From Acanthococcus lagerstroemiae (taxonomy: Eukaryota > Arthropoda > Insecta > Hemiptera > Eriococcidae): a stretch of DNA of 64,000 bases. The position numbers and the translations under genes were made by a program. Within the stretch, counting starts at the first letter, position 1. Every line of letters starts with the position of its first letter. A model generated the notes under the pieces. The model saw only the letters and a list, made by a program, of their open reading frames with translations, searched no databases and was not told the DNA's origin. The stretch is from the NCBI GenBank assembly GCA_031841125.1, contig CM063110.1:57077946-57141945 (forward strand), written 5' to 3'. This document shows positions 12,050-34,730 of the stretch, in pieces.

Positions 12050-13931
12050 CTAGAGTTTCCGCCACTCTTTGCGCTTTCCTGTGGTGCGTATGCATGCAAC
12101 CAGGGGTTTCCCGGTAATTTTAGGTATCTGGTCGATAAATCTATTGGGCGACCGGTCTCGTCCCCTCTTTCCGGGGACTTTCCCTTGTATTACCATTTCC
12201 TCCAGTGAGTCTGGCCCCCGCTTCATTACGTGACCAAATAAACGCAGGATTCTCCGCTGTATTATTGTCAAGAGTCGCTAGTGTGGAGATATGTTCAACT
12301 GTCGTGGCATGGAGGCATTCGATCTACATGCTGTCCATGGGATGCGCAGCATCCGCCTCCAACAGAACATCTCAAAGGCCTCGATGCGTCTTCTTGCCGC
12401 TACATTAATCGTTCAGGTCGCAAAGGCATATTCTGCAATTGAAAAGATCAGTGCTTTCACAATTTTCATTTTAGTCTGAATAGACACGTGGCAGTCTCTC
12501 TATAAGCGCGTGAACCACCCCATGGCGGATCTAGTGGGTGTCAGTCGTCGTTTGATTTCTCCTAGGCATTCGCCATTGTTGGAAATTAGTGCTCCTACGT
12601 ATACGACTTTGTCCTTGACTTCTATGTGGCAGAGTCTTTTTTGATTGCTCAGCGGCAGCAGCATGTTGCCGCGACTTTTTGAGCGATTCAAAAGCAAGTT
12701 GGCCTCTGCACTTATCTTCTCTATGCGATCCAGTAACTCTGCCGTCGCCTCGGTTGATGATGCTAGCTGAAGCGTGTCGTCCGCAAAGCGAAGATTCGAA
12801 ATCTTTCTACCTCCAGTACTGACGCCGCCCCCCCAGTCATGCGTGACCTGCCGAATGATCCATTCATCGTAAATTTTGGACAGGAGTGGCGTGGCGACGC
12901 AGCCCTGGCGTACACTCTTTTTGACCTAAATGGGCTCGACAGGCCATCTTCAACACGGACTTGAGCATAGTTTCCCTCGTATAGTGTCCTCAGCATCATT
13001 ACTAAATAGCTAGGTGCCTCCATTCTGCCCAGCACGGACCACAGAACCTTCCAGCTTACTGAATCGAAGGCCTTCTGGTAGTTCAAGAAGCACAATCTGG
13101 CTGGTGTATTGAACTCTCGACTGTTTTCGATTATTTGGCGGGCGTTTAGTATTTGTTCTCGAGGGCCTCTTCCGGGTACAATTCTCGCCTGTTCCTGCGG
13201 AATCTGCGGCAGCCAGATATTCTTCAATCTCTCTAGAATAATGTAGATCATGATCTTACTTGCATGGGAGATCAGTGCGATCGTCCTGCAGTTGGATGAG
13301 CATTCGTTGCGTTTTCTTTTGTTCTTATAAAAGGGAATGTAGATCGATCCTCTCCAGTCATTAGGCCACGTTCCGGCCTACCATCTCTTGTGGTATATCG
13401 AGTGGATGATCTGCATTCCGATTTCCCTGGTTGCTTGTAGAATTTCTGCTACAATTTCGTCTGGTCCGGCCGTTTTTCGACTGTTGAACTTTTTCGCTGC
13501 GTTTTTCATCTCTTCGAATAGTATCGGCGGCTCCAGTTCCGCTGGAAGCGCCATTTCTTCTATTGGTTCGGGTCCTTCGTCGTTTTTCATTAGGTTATCG
13601 CAGTACCGTTTCCACCTGTCGAGTATTAGGGCCATGTCGGTCGGTGTGTTGTCTTCGTCTAGTATGATGCGGTTCCGAGGTTGAAAACTTTTAGTAATCT
13701 TTCTTATTTTTTAGAAGACTTCCCACGGCTCGTTCTTGTATTCGTGCTCTTCTATTTCCTCGCAAATCTGCTCGAGATATTTCTCTTTATCCTTTCGACC
13801 GCTCTTGGCTGCCGTTTTGTCCAACCTACGATACTCTTTGCTGGCTGCTTCCGTGTCTAGGCTGGTCGTTTTCCGTTCTTTCCTCTGATGGATTTGCTCG
13901 AACGTGTTTGCTGAAGCTTAGATTCGTTTAC

Positions 13932-13963
<32 letters not shown>

Positions 13964-14155
13964 GGCAATTGATATCATGGCTGCCTTTATTTCTGTCCAT
14001 ATCTGTGCAGTATTATCGTCTCTAAGCAGCCTTAGAGCCTCTTAGACTTCCTGCTGGTACCTCCTGTTTGTGCTCAGATACCATATGTTCTTTTTATTTT
14101 CCGAGCTCTTGTTTGCTCTTCTTAGCTTGGCCCAGATCTCGGTCAATATATGCCC
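12050..14155 (-). pseudogene. RTE-like LINE remnant, linker through RT to C-terminus
   Basis: The minus strand reads from a linker (LRRANKSSENKKNIWYL, about 14125) through RKTAGPDEIVAEIL (about 13480). RT motif A with FLNYQKAFDSVSW is near 13080, and a damaged RQGC box near 12900. The catalytic LRFADDTLQLASS is near 12790, and an EVKDKVVYVGALISNNGE block near 12590. The C-terminal FGHVMKRG...GKRGRDRSPNRF...KEWRKL ends near 12050. The endonuclease domain is absent, so the copy is 5'-truncated near 14155. Repeated frameshifts and stops make it non-functional. A 28-base T run at 13936-13963 lies in the linker and would read as polylysine on the minus strand, which is an expanded homopolymer rather than an original feature. 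Plus-strand frames here are shadows. Confidence 0.88.
13936..13963. repeat. T28 homopolymer inside the LINE linker
   Basis: Twenty-eight consecutive T bases interrupt the minus-strand LINE reading frame. It is either a replication-slippage expansion or a sequencing length error. Confidence 0.9.
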
Positions 14156-14159
14156 TAAA

Positions 14160-17100
14160 AAAAATATATTAAAAAAAAATAAAAAAACATAAAAGCTTTA
14201 TACAACCTTAGATTCGATCATTCTTTCCTATTATCAGCTGCAGCAAACAGCTCTCCAGTATTTCGTTATAGTTCCCAATTGATAACAACTGAGGGGCTCA
14301 ATACAGTAACGGCCTAAACAGCTATATTGAAATCGTGTGTTTAACTGTTTGGCGGCTTCACGCTGAAGAAGGAAAAGATCTACACTATTCGGCTGCAGGG
14401 ATGAAGCATTGGAGGTTCCTGACTTATTTTTTGTGACAGGCGAGTTCGCGGATTTTTCTTCTGTTTGCGAAGTCGCTCCACACAAACTGTCAAAGTGGGT
14501 TGGGCCACTACCACTAGTGTACTCGGAGCTTCAATTATCTATGAAGTATAGTTTGAAAAGAGCGGAAGGATTATGGGAGTCTGGAAACGCTTCAGAGCTT
14601 CAGAATGGTTTTTCAGAGCCGTAGCCGGTCTTGTGCGAATAACTATCGTATTTCAACCATTAGTACAAAGGAGATATCCATTCTACAATCGGAACTATTC
14701 CCCTGAGATATATAACTCCTGCAGACGCAATTTATTGTATTCATCAGCATCATCATCATTCACCAGAGTTCGAAGCGGGTGAAAGTCCATCTGAACCTAC
14801 CTAATTTTCTTCGGCCATAAGGGTATTATAGGAGGTAGATGAAGGAAGTGACCATCTCATCGACCCATTTAGAAAACCCGCGAGTGTAGATACCTGTCCT
14901 TGGTTTCAGAGTTCGCGTACGAAGAAGCTGTTTTATCCGGCGTGGTGCAAAGTTAGCGAATTTTAAATAATAAATTAACCCATCCGAACGTGGAAACGTA
15001 TAACGAGGCCTCAGGTATTCCATTTAACTTTTATGACACAGGTTGTTGGCTTCCACTTTATCGCTCGCACTAATGAAACATTTTTTATAATTTTTCAAAC
15101 AGTAAATTTTCTATTTTAATGCGCAACTGAAAACGGTCGGTATATGTATACGAGCCCGGCGCAGCGATAGCTTGTAAGTTTTGAAAGCCTTTCATTATTT
15201 CGCGCATACAGAAAATAGGCTTTCGCATTCATCGAAGTAATTAACTATGAATGCTAAAAGACAGGTGTAGACTTTGAAAACACTGCGAGCAGATAACCCG
15301 CCCAGTCGAGGTAAATAAAAAAGCTTTAAAGAAGCTTCACTGACTGAGCAGGAAAGTGAAAAGAAGCTGTAATGACGAACTTTTTGTCATGTTATTCTAA
15401 GCTTCTGCAAACTTTCATGATAACCATTTGTGGCGAGGATGAAGAAAAAGAGAGAAAAAAAAAGTGAAGTTGATCTTTCGCATAAAAGAAGTCGATTAAA
15501 CGATCCGCAAAACAATTCGTGTGATAGCTTCGAATCTTCAAGCGTTCATTAATGCAAGTATATAAAAACTTTCTCTATCGTCGTTCATTATTTAAGCTGC
15601 GTAAAAATTTACTCTTCGCCGGGAAAGTTCAAAGCGCTGTGTTTGGCAACGGAAAAGTTTTAACGTTGCATTTTTAATTTTCGCAGAAATAGCCAAGTCG
15701 AACGAATTAAGAGTTAAAAATATGGCAAATCTAAAAAATTGAAGGGCTAGTTTGCGAACCACCGATCTTCGTGTTCACGATTGTAACAACCTAGCAACGA
15801 GATTGAATTTCAAATCCACTTTTTTTTTTTGTTTTTTGAAGCGACTGCCTTGAAACCAAAAGGGCGGTTACACTCGTTTGCACGGGAAACCAAACTGAAA
15901 TCCTAAATACGGGGTTTATTTGTTTCACGCGACGTTAAGTTCACTTTTCATTGGTTCGTAATTTCGTATACAGCAACAAAAAAGTTTGTTTTGTTCCGAT
16001 CCGGCCCCGGAACGGTATGTACGTAATCTGGAGGAGACGTTAGAATTACTTTGTTACATTCGTCACGGATATTGTATTTTCGAGATTTTCTTGAATTCAA
16101 ATCGTAAAGTGTACGCTTTTCCGCCCATGTCGAATACACCCTTCGGAGAAGAAAAAAAATTAAGGAAGAAATGTAATTTTGGGGCGTTGTACATCGTAAT
16201 CATCACGTTTCTGCTGCCTATTGCTCTCGACGAGTGGAAAGTTTTTACGAGCCTCTGTTCCCTGCACTGCGGATTTTCGAAGACGCTTCCAAAAAGGGTT
16301 CGCGGAAATGTTTTCGTAAACTCAGTGTTTCAGAGATGCTTTTGGTCTTTTTTTCTTCTCGCTCGACTGGGGTGAACAACTGTAAATGTCTCGGAAAAAG
16401 AGTTTTATTTTTATAAAATGCGCCGCAGTTACAATATTAAATGTAAAAGCAAATATCTCCCAGCAACTGCTCACGTTCTCCAAGTGAGAAAAAGAAAGAA
16501 AAAAAAAAGAAAAAGAAGTAGCTTATTTTAATTTTTAATTACAGTCGACTGCATTCGTCGATTGATCCAGCGTCTTTTTTCCCACCTTGCTGATGTTCTG
16601 CTCCGCATTTTATATTCTATTTTCATAGATGAGTTCTTTCTATTTTTTTTTGTTTCTTCGCTTTTTTTTGGGAGGGCTTTCATAAATCCTGACGTCATAA
16701 CGGCCGAAGTATACTTCAAGTGTTCAAATGTTATTAGAAAAGGAAACCGTCGTCGGCAGATGAGGCGAAACTAAACTTCCAAAGTTTAGTATTTTTTAAA
16801 ATTCTATAGAAGTTGGCCGAAACTTTGTTCGTGTTTCAAGCGATTTTACCATAACTAAAGAAATAAAACTGAGCATAAAAAAGTAGCGAAAAGTGACTAA
16901 AAAAAAATAAAATAAATGACTTCGATAGGCGCGCGCGCACATGTGGTTCATGTTAGCAAAATGGATCCGTAAAAATAGGCTGGCTTTTTCTTGAAGGACA
17001 ACGCAAGGATAATTTGTGGGCAGCCATACCTAAAGCACTGAGCGTGAGTACGCTAAGCCGCCATTTTCATCCTTTCATTTTGTAAACAACTTCAATTGTC

Positions 17101-17242
17101 GGTTGCGATTTGCGATGCGTACTACAATGCGTTCGCTTATTATCATAAAATTACGGATTAAAATTGGGGCTTAGCGTCCCATCGTTATAGAGCTCTAGCA
17201 TACCTCGCGAAGTGGTTAATCAAATGCACTGGACTACTAATA
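14160..17242. other. Long non-coding stretch, no gene supported
   Basis: A minus-strand open frame at 14234-14485 (83 codons) has plausible composition but no similarity I recognise. A short (CAT)n-like stretch sits near 14745-14762. Around 15,900-16,400 the DNA is richer in CpG. A purine-rich A/G stretch lies at 16490-16518 and a GCGCGCGC run near 16930. None of these gives a gene, RNA or element with defensible ends. Confidence 0.4.
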
Positions 17243-17378
17243 CTAAGGCGAGATATAACGGACAGCCATTTTGATGGCAAGAAAGTAAGCAAACGCGTGT
17301 TGATATTGAGAAATTTTCAAGACGCGGTTGTTTACTTTTTTTGCAATCAAAATGGCTGTCCGTTATACCTCCCCTTAG
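17243..17378. mobile_element. Hairpin MITE, family G
   Basis: The arms fold back almost completely. The left arm reads CTAAGGCGAGATATAACGG then ACAGCCATTTTGAT and is mirrored on the right at about 17329-17378. The complementarity continues inward through GTAAGCAAACGCGT. Arm length is about 55-60 bp with few mismatches. The ends TA-AGG(C/G)GAG would permit a TA target duplication, but the palindromic ends make that ambiguous. It has no coding capacity. It ends about 17 bp before the family F foldback copy 2. Confidence 0.75.
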
Positions 17379-17394
17379 AGCGACCTTACTCATA

Positions 17395-17585
17395 CTAGAG
17401 CACCTGGAACCACCCGAGTACAGCACTAGATATTCGTGTATGGCCATACGCCATCTTGAGTCCAACCGCGCCCGTCTATACCGAATTGACTACGCGGTAC
17501 GCTCCGCATAGTCGGATTCGGCATCGATGGGTGCGGCTGGACTCAGGATGACGTACGACTATACTTGAGTAGCTTGGTGTCCGAT
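17395..17585. mobile_element. Foldback/MITE family F, copy 2
   Basis: It shares the core ACGCGGTACGCTCCGCATAG with copy 3 and the CCCGAGTA and TAGAGCACC end sequences with that copy. The arms pair through GAGTCCA on the left (about 17458-17464) and TGGACTC on the right (about 17539-17545), a segment that differs from the other two copies. About 20 bp extra in the left arm (17421-17440) makes this copy asymmetric. No clean target duplication could be read. Confidence 0.78.
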
Positions 17586-17829
17586 TATTCACAGTTCGAT
17601 ATGTGTTATGTGGTACGCTGGGGGCATGTTCCGTGTAGTGAATTGTGAATCATTGGGCACGAACCGACTCAAAATAGCGGATGTCATACTCGGGTCGTCG
17701 GGTGTTTCCAGGTGTTCTACTAATAGTGGGAACTCCGATGTTATGAAAATCCTAGTGGCAGTGTTTGGTACTAAACGACTTTCATTCATCGAATGTGTTT
17801 TCGCTGTACTTATTGTTGGTGAGCACAGT
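17586..17829. other. Non-coding spacer
   Basis: Overlapping frames on both strands (17608-17892 and 17589-17888) are mirror shadows with no family resemblance. Confidence 0.35.
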
Positions 17830-17895
17830 GCTGGCCGAGTGGATAGCGAGCTGGTCTCGGAATTCGGAGGACCCGGATTCGAGCCCACGTAGCAA
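17830..17895 (+). repeat. tRNA-like SINE head (pol III A and B boxes)
   Basis: The segment contains TGGCCGAGTGGATAGCGAG, matching a tRNA D-arm/A box, and 30-40 bases later CCGGATTCGAGCCC, matching a B box. The spacing suits an internal RNA polymerase III promoter. I cannot close a proper acceptor stem, so it is more likely a tRNA-derived SINE head or tRNA pseudogene than a working tRNA. Confidence 0.55.
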
Positions 17896-18905
17896 CTCGC
17901 TACATTTCAACCTAGGCCGGTTTTTCGGCAAGACGAGAAGAGATCTAAGGCAGCCCTAACAGCCTCCCTGACTTATCTGAAGTAATGCTCGAAAGGGTGG
18001 ATTCCAGGGGTCGGGTTGAGAGGGAAAATTAGAAAAGAGGGAGGTTCCAGTATTCTACTTTGTACTTCAGCAGTTCTTCGAAGTTCATTTTTCATAAATC
18101 TCAATAAATAAAACGCAGCTTTTTTTTTTAAATTTATTTGTATTATGCTGGAAAGAAGCAGTGTCAAAGTAACTGTAAGGTAGGAATATCACGAGATGCT
18201 GGCCCAATGCAATTCTACAACTCTGAAACACTCTGCTGCTGGAACTGATAAAGTTATGTCTCGGCTTCTATTTGGTATACTTTAATGTTTAAATGTTTAA
18301 AAGATTAGTAGGTACATTTGTCTATTCTTCGGCGATTTATGTATTTTTCTTAACATATTTATGGCCATTGAGTGCTGAGGTGAAAATGAGGACTCTTGAA
18401 GTATCGAAATTTCATCCTCTATACCGCATTACCATGTTTTTATTTTTGACTTTTTCTACACATGTTATACCTTCATAATATGAAACTGATATTTAAGTTT
18501 TATATAATTCATTAATATAATTGCAATTATTGACATTATAGATAATGACAATGTCACAATTTCCATCAGACGTAGACTATGCAGTTCCGTGAATGTAAAT
18601 TTTAAGAAAATCTGGCGCTTGGCAACACTAAAAATTTTTCCGTGACATGGGCTTCAAAGGTCTATTGGTAGTATCAAACAATCGATAGTTTTTACATAAT
18701 AGAACTATCGTTACCATAGATTGATTTTTTCAAACTATCGAATCAGCACCGGTTCAAGGTTTTTTTGACACATGCGAGATCAGGGTTTGGCGTCTCCCCC
18801 ACCCCCTGTGAAAAAACTTTTATTTTTTGAAATTTTAACTGTTTATCGTATATGTGAAGGGTAAAGAATCAAAACTCACATTTTCCATTTTATATTGACA
18901 CTAAA
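17896..18905. other. Non-coding stretch with AACTATCG cluster
   Basis: The segment 18678-18745 contains several copies of AACTATCG/CGATAGTT. A similar cluster occurs at 20990-21075 on the far side of the hAT remnant. Otherwise no gene is seen. Confidence 0.45.
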
Positions 18906-19137
18906 TAAAAACTAACTAATAGAATAATAAGTATCATAAAGGACTTCTTATGGACAAAGAGAATAACAACCCTAACAACGTATTTTATGTTTAGATTAAT
19001 AATAAAAAGTGACTTACCTATAGAATAATAAGCATCATAAAAGACTTTTCCTTAACAAAGTAAATAGCAAACCTATCTCTGTATTTTATATTTAAATGAA
19101 ATAAAAAATGACCAATAGGATAATAAAAGACTTTTAC
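18906..19137 (+). repeat. About 100-bp tandem repeat, 2.3 copies
   Basis: The phrase AGAATAATAAG(T/C)ATCATAAA recurs at 18921 and 19022, with a shortened AGGATAATAAAAGAC at about 19117. Between them CCTA..GTATTTTAT(G/A)TTTA also repeats. The period is 101 then about 95 bp. It lies immediately downstream of the hAT transposase remnant and may belong to the 3' part of that transposon. Confidence 0.75.
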
Positions 19138-19184
19138 AAACACAATTTTAGAAACATTCAAAACAAACTTTTCTTGCCTTAAGT

Positions 19185-20556
19185 TTAGCAAAGTCTTTCA
19201 AAAATGAATCGGGTTCAATTATACTTGGAATCTGGTGTTCAACTGCCAGTGTGGCCATCCCACTTAGGCGGTCCTGAGAAAGGGTCGATCGAAGGTAATT
19301 TTTGATAATCTTCAATTTAGAAAGACACCTTTCTCCGCTGGCTACTGATACCGTGTGAGGATAAGCAAAATTCTCAATGCTACATATACATTGGGAAACA
19401 TGTCAATCAGACGGTTTGTGGTAATATAAGACAGTGTTGTTTCGGGGCAGCTATCTTTGGACAACACTGGAGCTAGGGTTATGATTTCACCCAGCAGTTA
19501 ATTTTCATTGACGTCACTCTTGCCATCAGCTGTCAAAACTGATTGCACGTTTTTGCACTTTTCTTTAATTGCATCTTTTTCTTACTTTTCTAACTCTTTG
19601 ATGTCACAGGGGAATTCTAAATGTTTTCTGTGATTTTCCATCTGTTCAAACTTTTCTGACAATGAATTAATTGCAGTGTCGAGAACTACAAAAAAAGTTT
19701 GCTTTGAAAAATTCTTTTCCCGACTTCACAGGTTCATTTTTACCTTCATATAGGAAAATAGCCTGACCACAACTTCATCAGAGAACTCTGGATCGATTTC
19801 CAGTTTTTCGGCCAGTTCTTTTGCGTCTGTAATAACACTATTCAGTCCATCTTCTGACCTCATGTTCTCCAAAAAAGTCTTTGACATTTTCAATTAGTTT
19901 CGAAGCGCTCTGCAGATTCACTGTTTTCTTCTGTAGTGTTTTGCTCACTAAATTAATTTAGAACAAGACATCATGCCAAGTGACCAAACAGCAGAGGAAT
20001 TTGAAATCTATGATTTTCTTGGCAATTCCCATAGCGGTACTTTTTCCAAAAACATCCATCTCGGAATCCGAAGTTGCTTCATAGACAGCGTCATAAACCT
20101 CATCAATGTGGTGTCGCAAAAGTTCAAGGTCGTTTATCCTGCTCTCCCAACGGGTTTCACTTAGAGGTTTTACAGTCAAATTTTTTACATGATTTTTTAA
20201 TATACTCTATCTATGGGTAAATCCAGAAAAAAGTTATAACACTTCTGAATATTGTTGAGGAAGTTTACAGCTACAGTGCAGGAAAGTGCTGCGCATCATT
20301 GACAACAAGGTTTAGTGAATGGCTTCCACGAGGAACAAAAAAAGCTCGTGGGTTAAGATCAAGAATCCTTTTTTGTACTCCTACATTCTTTCCTTTTATG
20401 TTTGACCCATTGTCGTATCCTTGGCCACGCATATTTTGTACGGGTATTGCTCTTTTTGAGAGCTCGTTTAACAAGGAAGCTGTCAACCCTTGCCCAGATG
20501 TATCTAAGACCTGAACAAATCCAGGAAAATGTTTCCTCACGTTTACCTCTTTCTAA
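19185..20556 (-). pseudogene. hAT transposase remnant, ZMYM1-like
   Basis: Read on the minus strand it begins near 20556 with NVRKHFPGFVQVLDTSG and passes through the diagnostic RGQGYDNGSN.KG motif. It continues via FFVPRGSHSLNLVVNDAQ (20271-20540), KPLSETRWESRINDL (about 20170), IAKKIIDFKFLCCLVTWHDVLF (about 19970), RELAEKLEIDPEF-like and DIKELEK-like segments. It ends with the hAT dimerisation block (NRLIDMFPNV.VALRILL, about 19400) followed by a decayed continuation of that block. These are features of hAT-family proteins annotated as zinc finger MYM-type protein 1-like. The N-terminal third with the zinc fingers is missing, and several stops and shifts separate the pieces. It is therefore a dead DNA-transposon gene of about 450 codons. 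Plus-strand frames opposite are shadows. Confidence 0.9.
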
Positions 20557-21219
20557 CAATAATAATAAGTACAGGTAGTGTGTCTCAATCGTTTACATTT
20601 CACAGTAAATACAAGTTCATGCCTGAAAAATGTACAATTAATAAGTGAAGTACAAATCTACAAACTATAATATAATATGATATTGTGAAATGGAAATTGC
20701 AAAATTGGAAGGTGAGAGTAAAAGAATATAAAAATTGAGGAAGATCTATAAAATGAACTGTTATTGAAGTTCTAAATTCAGAAAGCATGATATATGTATC
20801 TACTATGTAATAACCAATTAACCAGATTCACATTAATGATTGTATTAACTTATAACTAAAGTACTAGGTACTGAGAAAATGCATAATATGTATAACAATA
20901 TTATCATCAATAAATTAATTATAGGGAAAATGCAAATACATATTCTAATTCTAATGATCAAATTTGAAAGAACAATTAAAAATATTCGATACCTTTGATA
21001 GTGCTCTAGAAACTATCCGATGATCGAATAACTTATTCTTTTGACTTATACAACAACTATCGATATCGACTATCGCCCATTCGTTCATGGTGACCCGGCG
21101 GGAGAGGGTAGGGTAATTATTCACACTGACTAGACAGGCAAGCCCGTCATTTTCGTTTCTTCTCAAAGCATAAATGCCGAAATGCGTGTTTACTTTTATA
21201 TTTCATCGAGTAAGTGTAG
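20557..21219. other. Non-coding stretch beyond the hAT 5' break
   Basis: The transposase similarity stops at a small AATAATAATAA tract near 20558-20568. The rest is AT-rich and ends with an AACTATCG cluster (20990-21075) that includes TATCGATA near 21057. Element ends could not be located with confidence. Confidence 0.4.
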
Positions 21220-22347
21220 GGTCACGGGTTGTTAATTGACACAGCGTAGTTTAGGCACCTTAAAATAGCACGATCGGGCTGAAATGTTTATGGTAGGTAA
21301 GCTATATGGACGCTATTCAACGAATGGGAACCAACTAGCAAAATCCGTTTTTTGAGAACACGTGATTCGAAGTTCAAGAGCCATCTAGAAACTATATATA
21401 AGCTTTTTTAAACATGAATACATATTTTTGAATCGAGGCCCCGATAATGCTACTTTTTACGCTTTTTCCAACGATACTAATTACTCATTTTGTTTACAAA
21501 TATTGGTTGGTTCCCTTTTGCTGAATAGCATCCATATGATAACGATGTTGTTAATGTATTTTTGGCAACATCGCATCATTTTTCTTAACACAAAGCCCAG
21601 GAAATGTGATTTCAGAGCTTCTGAGTAATTTTTGTCCGTGATCGTTTTTCCCCTCTTTCGAGAGTGTTATCTTAGAAACTAAATAAATTATATACCGTTA
21701 GAAAGATAAAAGCATGCCGGGGCTCTGATGATGTGCAGTTTGATGGGGTTCGAAAAAAAATTCGATTAGGTATGGCGGCGAGAAGGTAAGAAAACGATAA
21801 GTTACTAGCTGACACAATTTTAATGTTGTTAGTTGACACATGATTTTCTAATTCTAGATGTCTTCTAAACATGGCTACACGATGATGCTTTTGAAATCGC
21901 ACTTCTACAATGCCTCAGTAACAAGTCATTAACGTTTTCCTTCCCAAATGTCTCAGATGTGACAACAGTAGCCAAAAACAAGTGTCTTTACAACGAAAGG
22001 GAACTGCTTGGCAGAATTGTTACTACACTTTCAACTTCGAAGAACCATTAAACTTTGTACTTATCATGACTCGAAGTACTAAATTCTGCATTCTTTTTCA
22101 TAATGTCAGTTTACAATACGCCTCTTTTTTTCACTGTGAGTGTTGTTAGTTGACACAGAAAACATGTCCTCTTTCATCGCTCACAACTCAAATTCTATCA
22201 GACATTGAACCAAGTTTCAAAAAAAAAAAAAAAAATGTGCGCCAGAATATCCCTTTTCAGATGAGTCATCAAACTCCTCGATATATTGATTAGCGGCTTC
22301 AGAATTGCGGATTAAGTGTTTTCTGTATGAACTAACAACCCGTGACC
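21220..22347. mobile_element. 1.13-kb non-coding TIR element with repeated GTTGACACA motif
   Basis: The left end GGTCACGGGTTGTTAATTGA is mirrored at the right end by GGTCACGGGTTGTTAGTTCA on the other strand. The inner part of the terminal sequence, (TTGTTAG)TTGACACA, recurs at about 21801-21816, 21825-21840 and 22141-22157. Inside the left half is a further hairpin with 32-bp arms (21304-21335 and 21506-21537, 28 of 32 matching). There is no long open frame. The flanks (GTGTAG on the left, TTCAATG on the right) show no clear target duplication. Confidence 0.7.
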
Positions 22348-22375
22348 TTCAATGTGTTTTTTATACTACTTGATC

Positions 22376-23010
22376 AGAAACGCAATGTTTACGTTGGTGT
22401 TTTACAAGCGACAAGAAGCGCCTATCATTCATGCATTGAGTGCTACCAAAACCTGCGTGTGAAGTAAACGTCCCTCAATGTAAAGCGTTTTTACATGAAA
22501 AAATTGCTGGCCAGTAATTTTGTATCGGGAATTGAACCCGCGTCTATTGAAACATTTGACTGAAATGTAGCAATCGACTCTAACCACTCGACCATGGAAC
22601 GAATTAGGAAGTAGTGACTTAGGAACGCATTTATATATTCACGACGTAGTACAGCTGTTACTGTTTGTTGTTAACCGTCGTTACATTTTTGCTGGCCACT
22701 ACCTGTATATGCAAATTGAATTTTTGAATTTATCTGCGTCTGCGTTTTATTTTGTAATTTGACATAGCACAATTTGCTGGCCACTAATCTATGTCTGCAT
22801 GTAATACGTACAGTGTACACACGTGAAGATCCGTTTTATTTTGTATTCGAATATTGACAGTATTATACCAATAGTATAATTCATTCTAGATACAGACAAG
22901 GCAGCAAAAAACATTGCCGCTTCTGATCATTAAGTATAAAAAATATCTTACACAACAAGAGCCAAAAGTGAGTTTACATGACTCTTGGTGTGTAATATAC
23001 TATTAATTCA
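22376..23010 (-). repeat. Composite repeat H copy 1 with tRNA-like core
   Basis: It shares about 330 bp (22376-22710) with 38930-39268 at high identity. It also shares an end segment (about 22905-23010) with 40590-40770, including AACATTGCCGCTTCTGATCA and ACAAGAGCCAAAAGTGAG. On the minus strand it contains a tRNA-like promoter: A box near 22594-22581 (TGGTCGAGTGGTTAGAG) and B box near 22539-22527 (GGGTTCAATTCCC). The terminal hairpin present in copy 2 has lost its loop and second arm here, with the junction at GACTC. Confidence 0.75.
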
Positions 23011-24504
23011 TTCATAAACTGTGCAGTACAGGTGTTGGGACGGTAAAGTCCGCTTTATCAAGAATTGTCGTTACGGCTGTTTGTGTGTGAGAGCGCTCCT
23101 TCCGTTTTGTTATTCTCTCGTTGAACAGATTATCTACCTGTCCTTCCTCTTGTATGTAAACTCGGTGACTCAATCGACTCGACAAGATCGATGATTATCT
23201 CTCTCTAGTTCTCGTATATCAGATGAGGTATACTGAATCATGTTACGGCGTTGAGGCATCAAAAAAGTTAGTCGCGTCTTCTTTCGTTGAGTGAAGTTCG
23301 ATATGACAGTGTAGCTTGAATGATGATCTATTTTATAAATATTGAAAATGTTCTTTTCTCATACAAGCCCGGGCTTATCAGAGTAATAATGTAGAAAACT
23401 GTTTAATCGGTACAATTTGAACTTTCTTTATGTTCTTATATTCAGCATCAACGGCAATCAAGTACGAGTGACTATAGAACTGTGTCTTAATCAAGTTGGA
23501 AATATGAGAAACTTCGTACCAGTACAGATACTGTAATGAGTCTGGTCGGCTACAATCTACTGGGTGAGTCTTTCCTTTATTTAAATAGAATTTAAAGCTT
23601 AGACTCATTATGCCAGAGAAATGGCGTAGTATGACTGGATGCTGTGAACTACAGTCCTCTTTTGTTCAAGATTAATGTTCAGATCCGCTAATGCGTTACA
23701 GTAGAGTTACCAACAGTTTGCCTTTTGGCAAACTGGTTTGCTATTTTGAGGCCAAGTTTGCGGTTTGTCAAAGTGAAGTAGGAGTTTGCTATTTTCCAAA
23801 TTTCATTCAAGTTATAAATAAGCACTGCTGTGCGAACATATGTTTGAAGAATCAAACTGATATCAGTCAGCATATTATTATTTTATTTTACCATCCCCAA
23901 TTTATTATTATTTAGCGCTCTGACCAGTAGCGTAACTTCTCATTTCTTCTGGAGGGGAGGGGATTGAAATCATAGAATAAAAAGTAGGTATATTTTTTCA
24001 CCAAGTTAAAAAAAGAAACAAAGGTATATATATAAGATTCACGGGCCGAATCTCAAATGAGAGGCAAAACAGACTGGAAAGAATGCTTTTATTAAAAAAG
24101 AATTCAAAACGAAGTCGTTTTGCAGTAAATGCAAAGTAGCGGCGAAAGCGGGGAGAAAGCGATGTGGGAGAGCACACGAAACTATATGAAAAAGTGGACG
24201 ATTGAAAAATGGAAAATGTTTAAACGATGACGGTGACTTGCAGGAAGGAGCGTGTCGATGCAGGGTTTTGGGAAAAGCATTCGATAAGAGGGAAGAAATG
24301 ACAATAGAGAGAGAGAAAGGATTACGTGTGCGGAATCTTACATCCCCCTTCCCCCCTCATTTATGAGCGAAAACCAGAGTGGACAAGGGATAGTTCAAGG
24401 AGGCAAGTCATCGTTTACAAATAGTAGTTACTCGCGTGGTATAAACGTTTACCTGCGGGGCCATTGCCCACAGCAAACTTCGAAAACGTTATTAAAGAAC
24501 CTGG
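23011..24504. other. Non-coding stretch
   Basis: No recognisable gene. The phrase GTTTGC..TTTT recurs loosely at 23715-23800. The last part (24120-24490) is ordinary sequence that passes into the homopolymer-rich block. Confidence 0.4.

Positions 24505-34730
<10,226 letters not shown>

Noticed and set aside
22527..22594. Functional tRNA gene on the minus strand
   Set aside because: A and B boxes are present but no acceptor stem closes, and the segment lies inside a dispersed repeat with a second copy at 39 kb.
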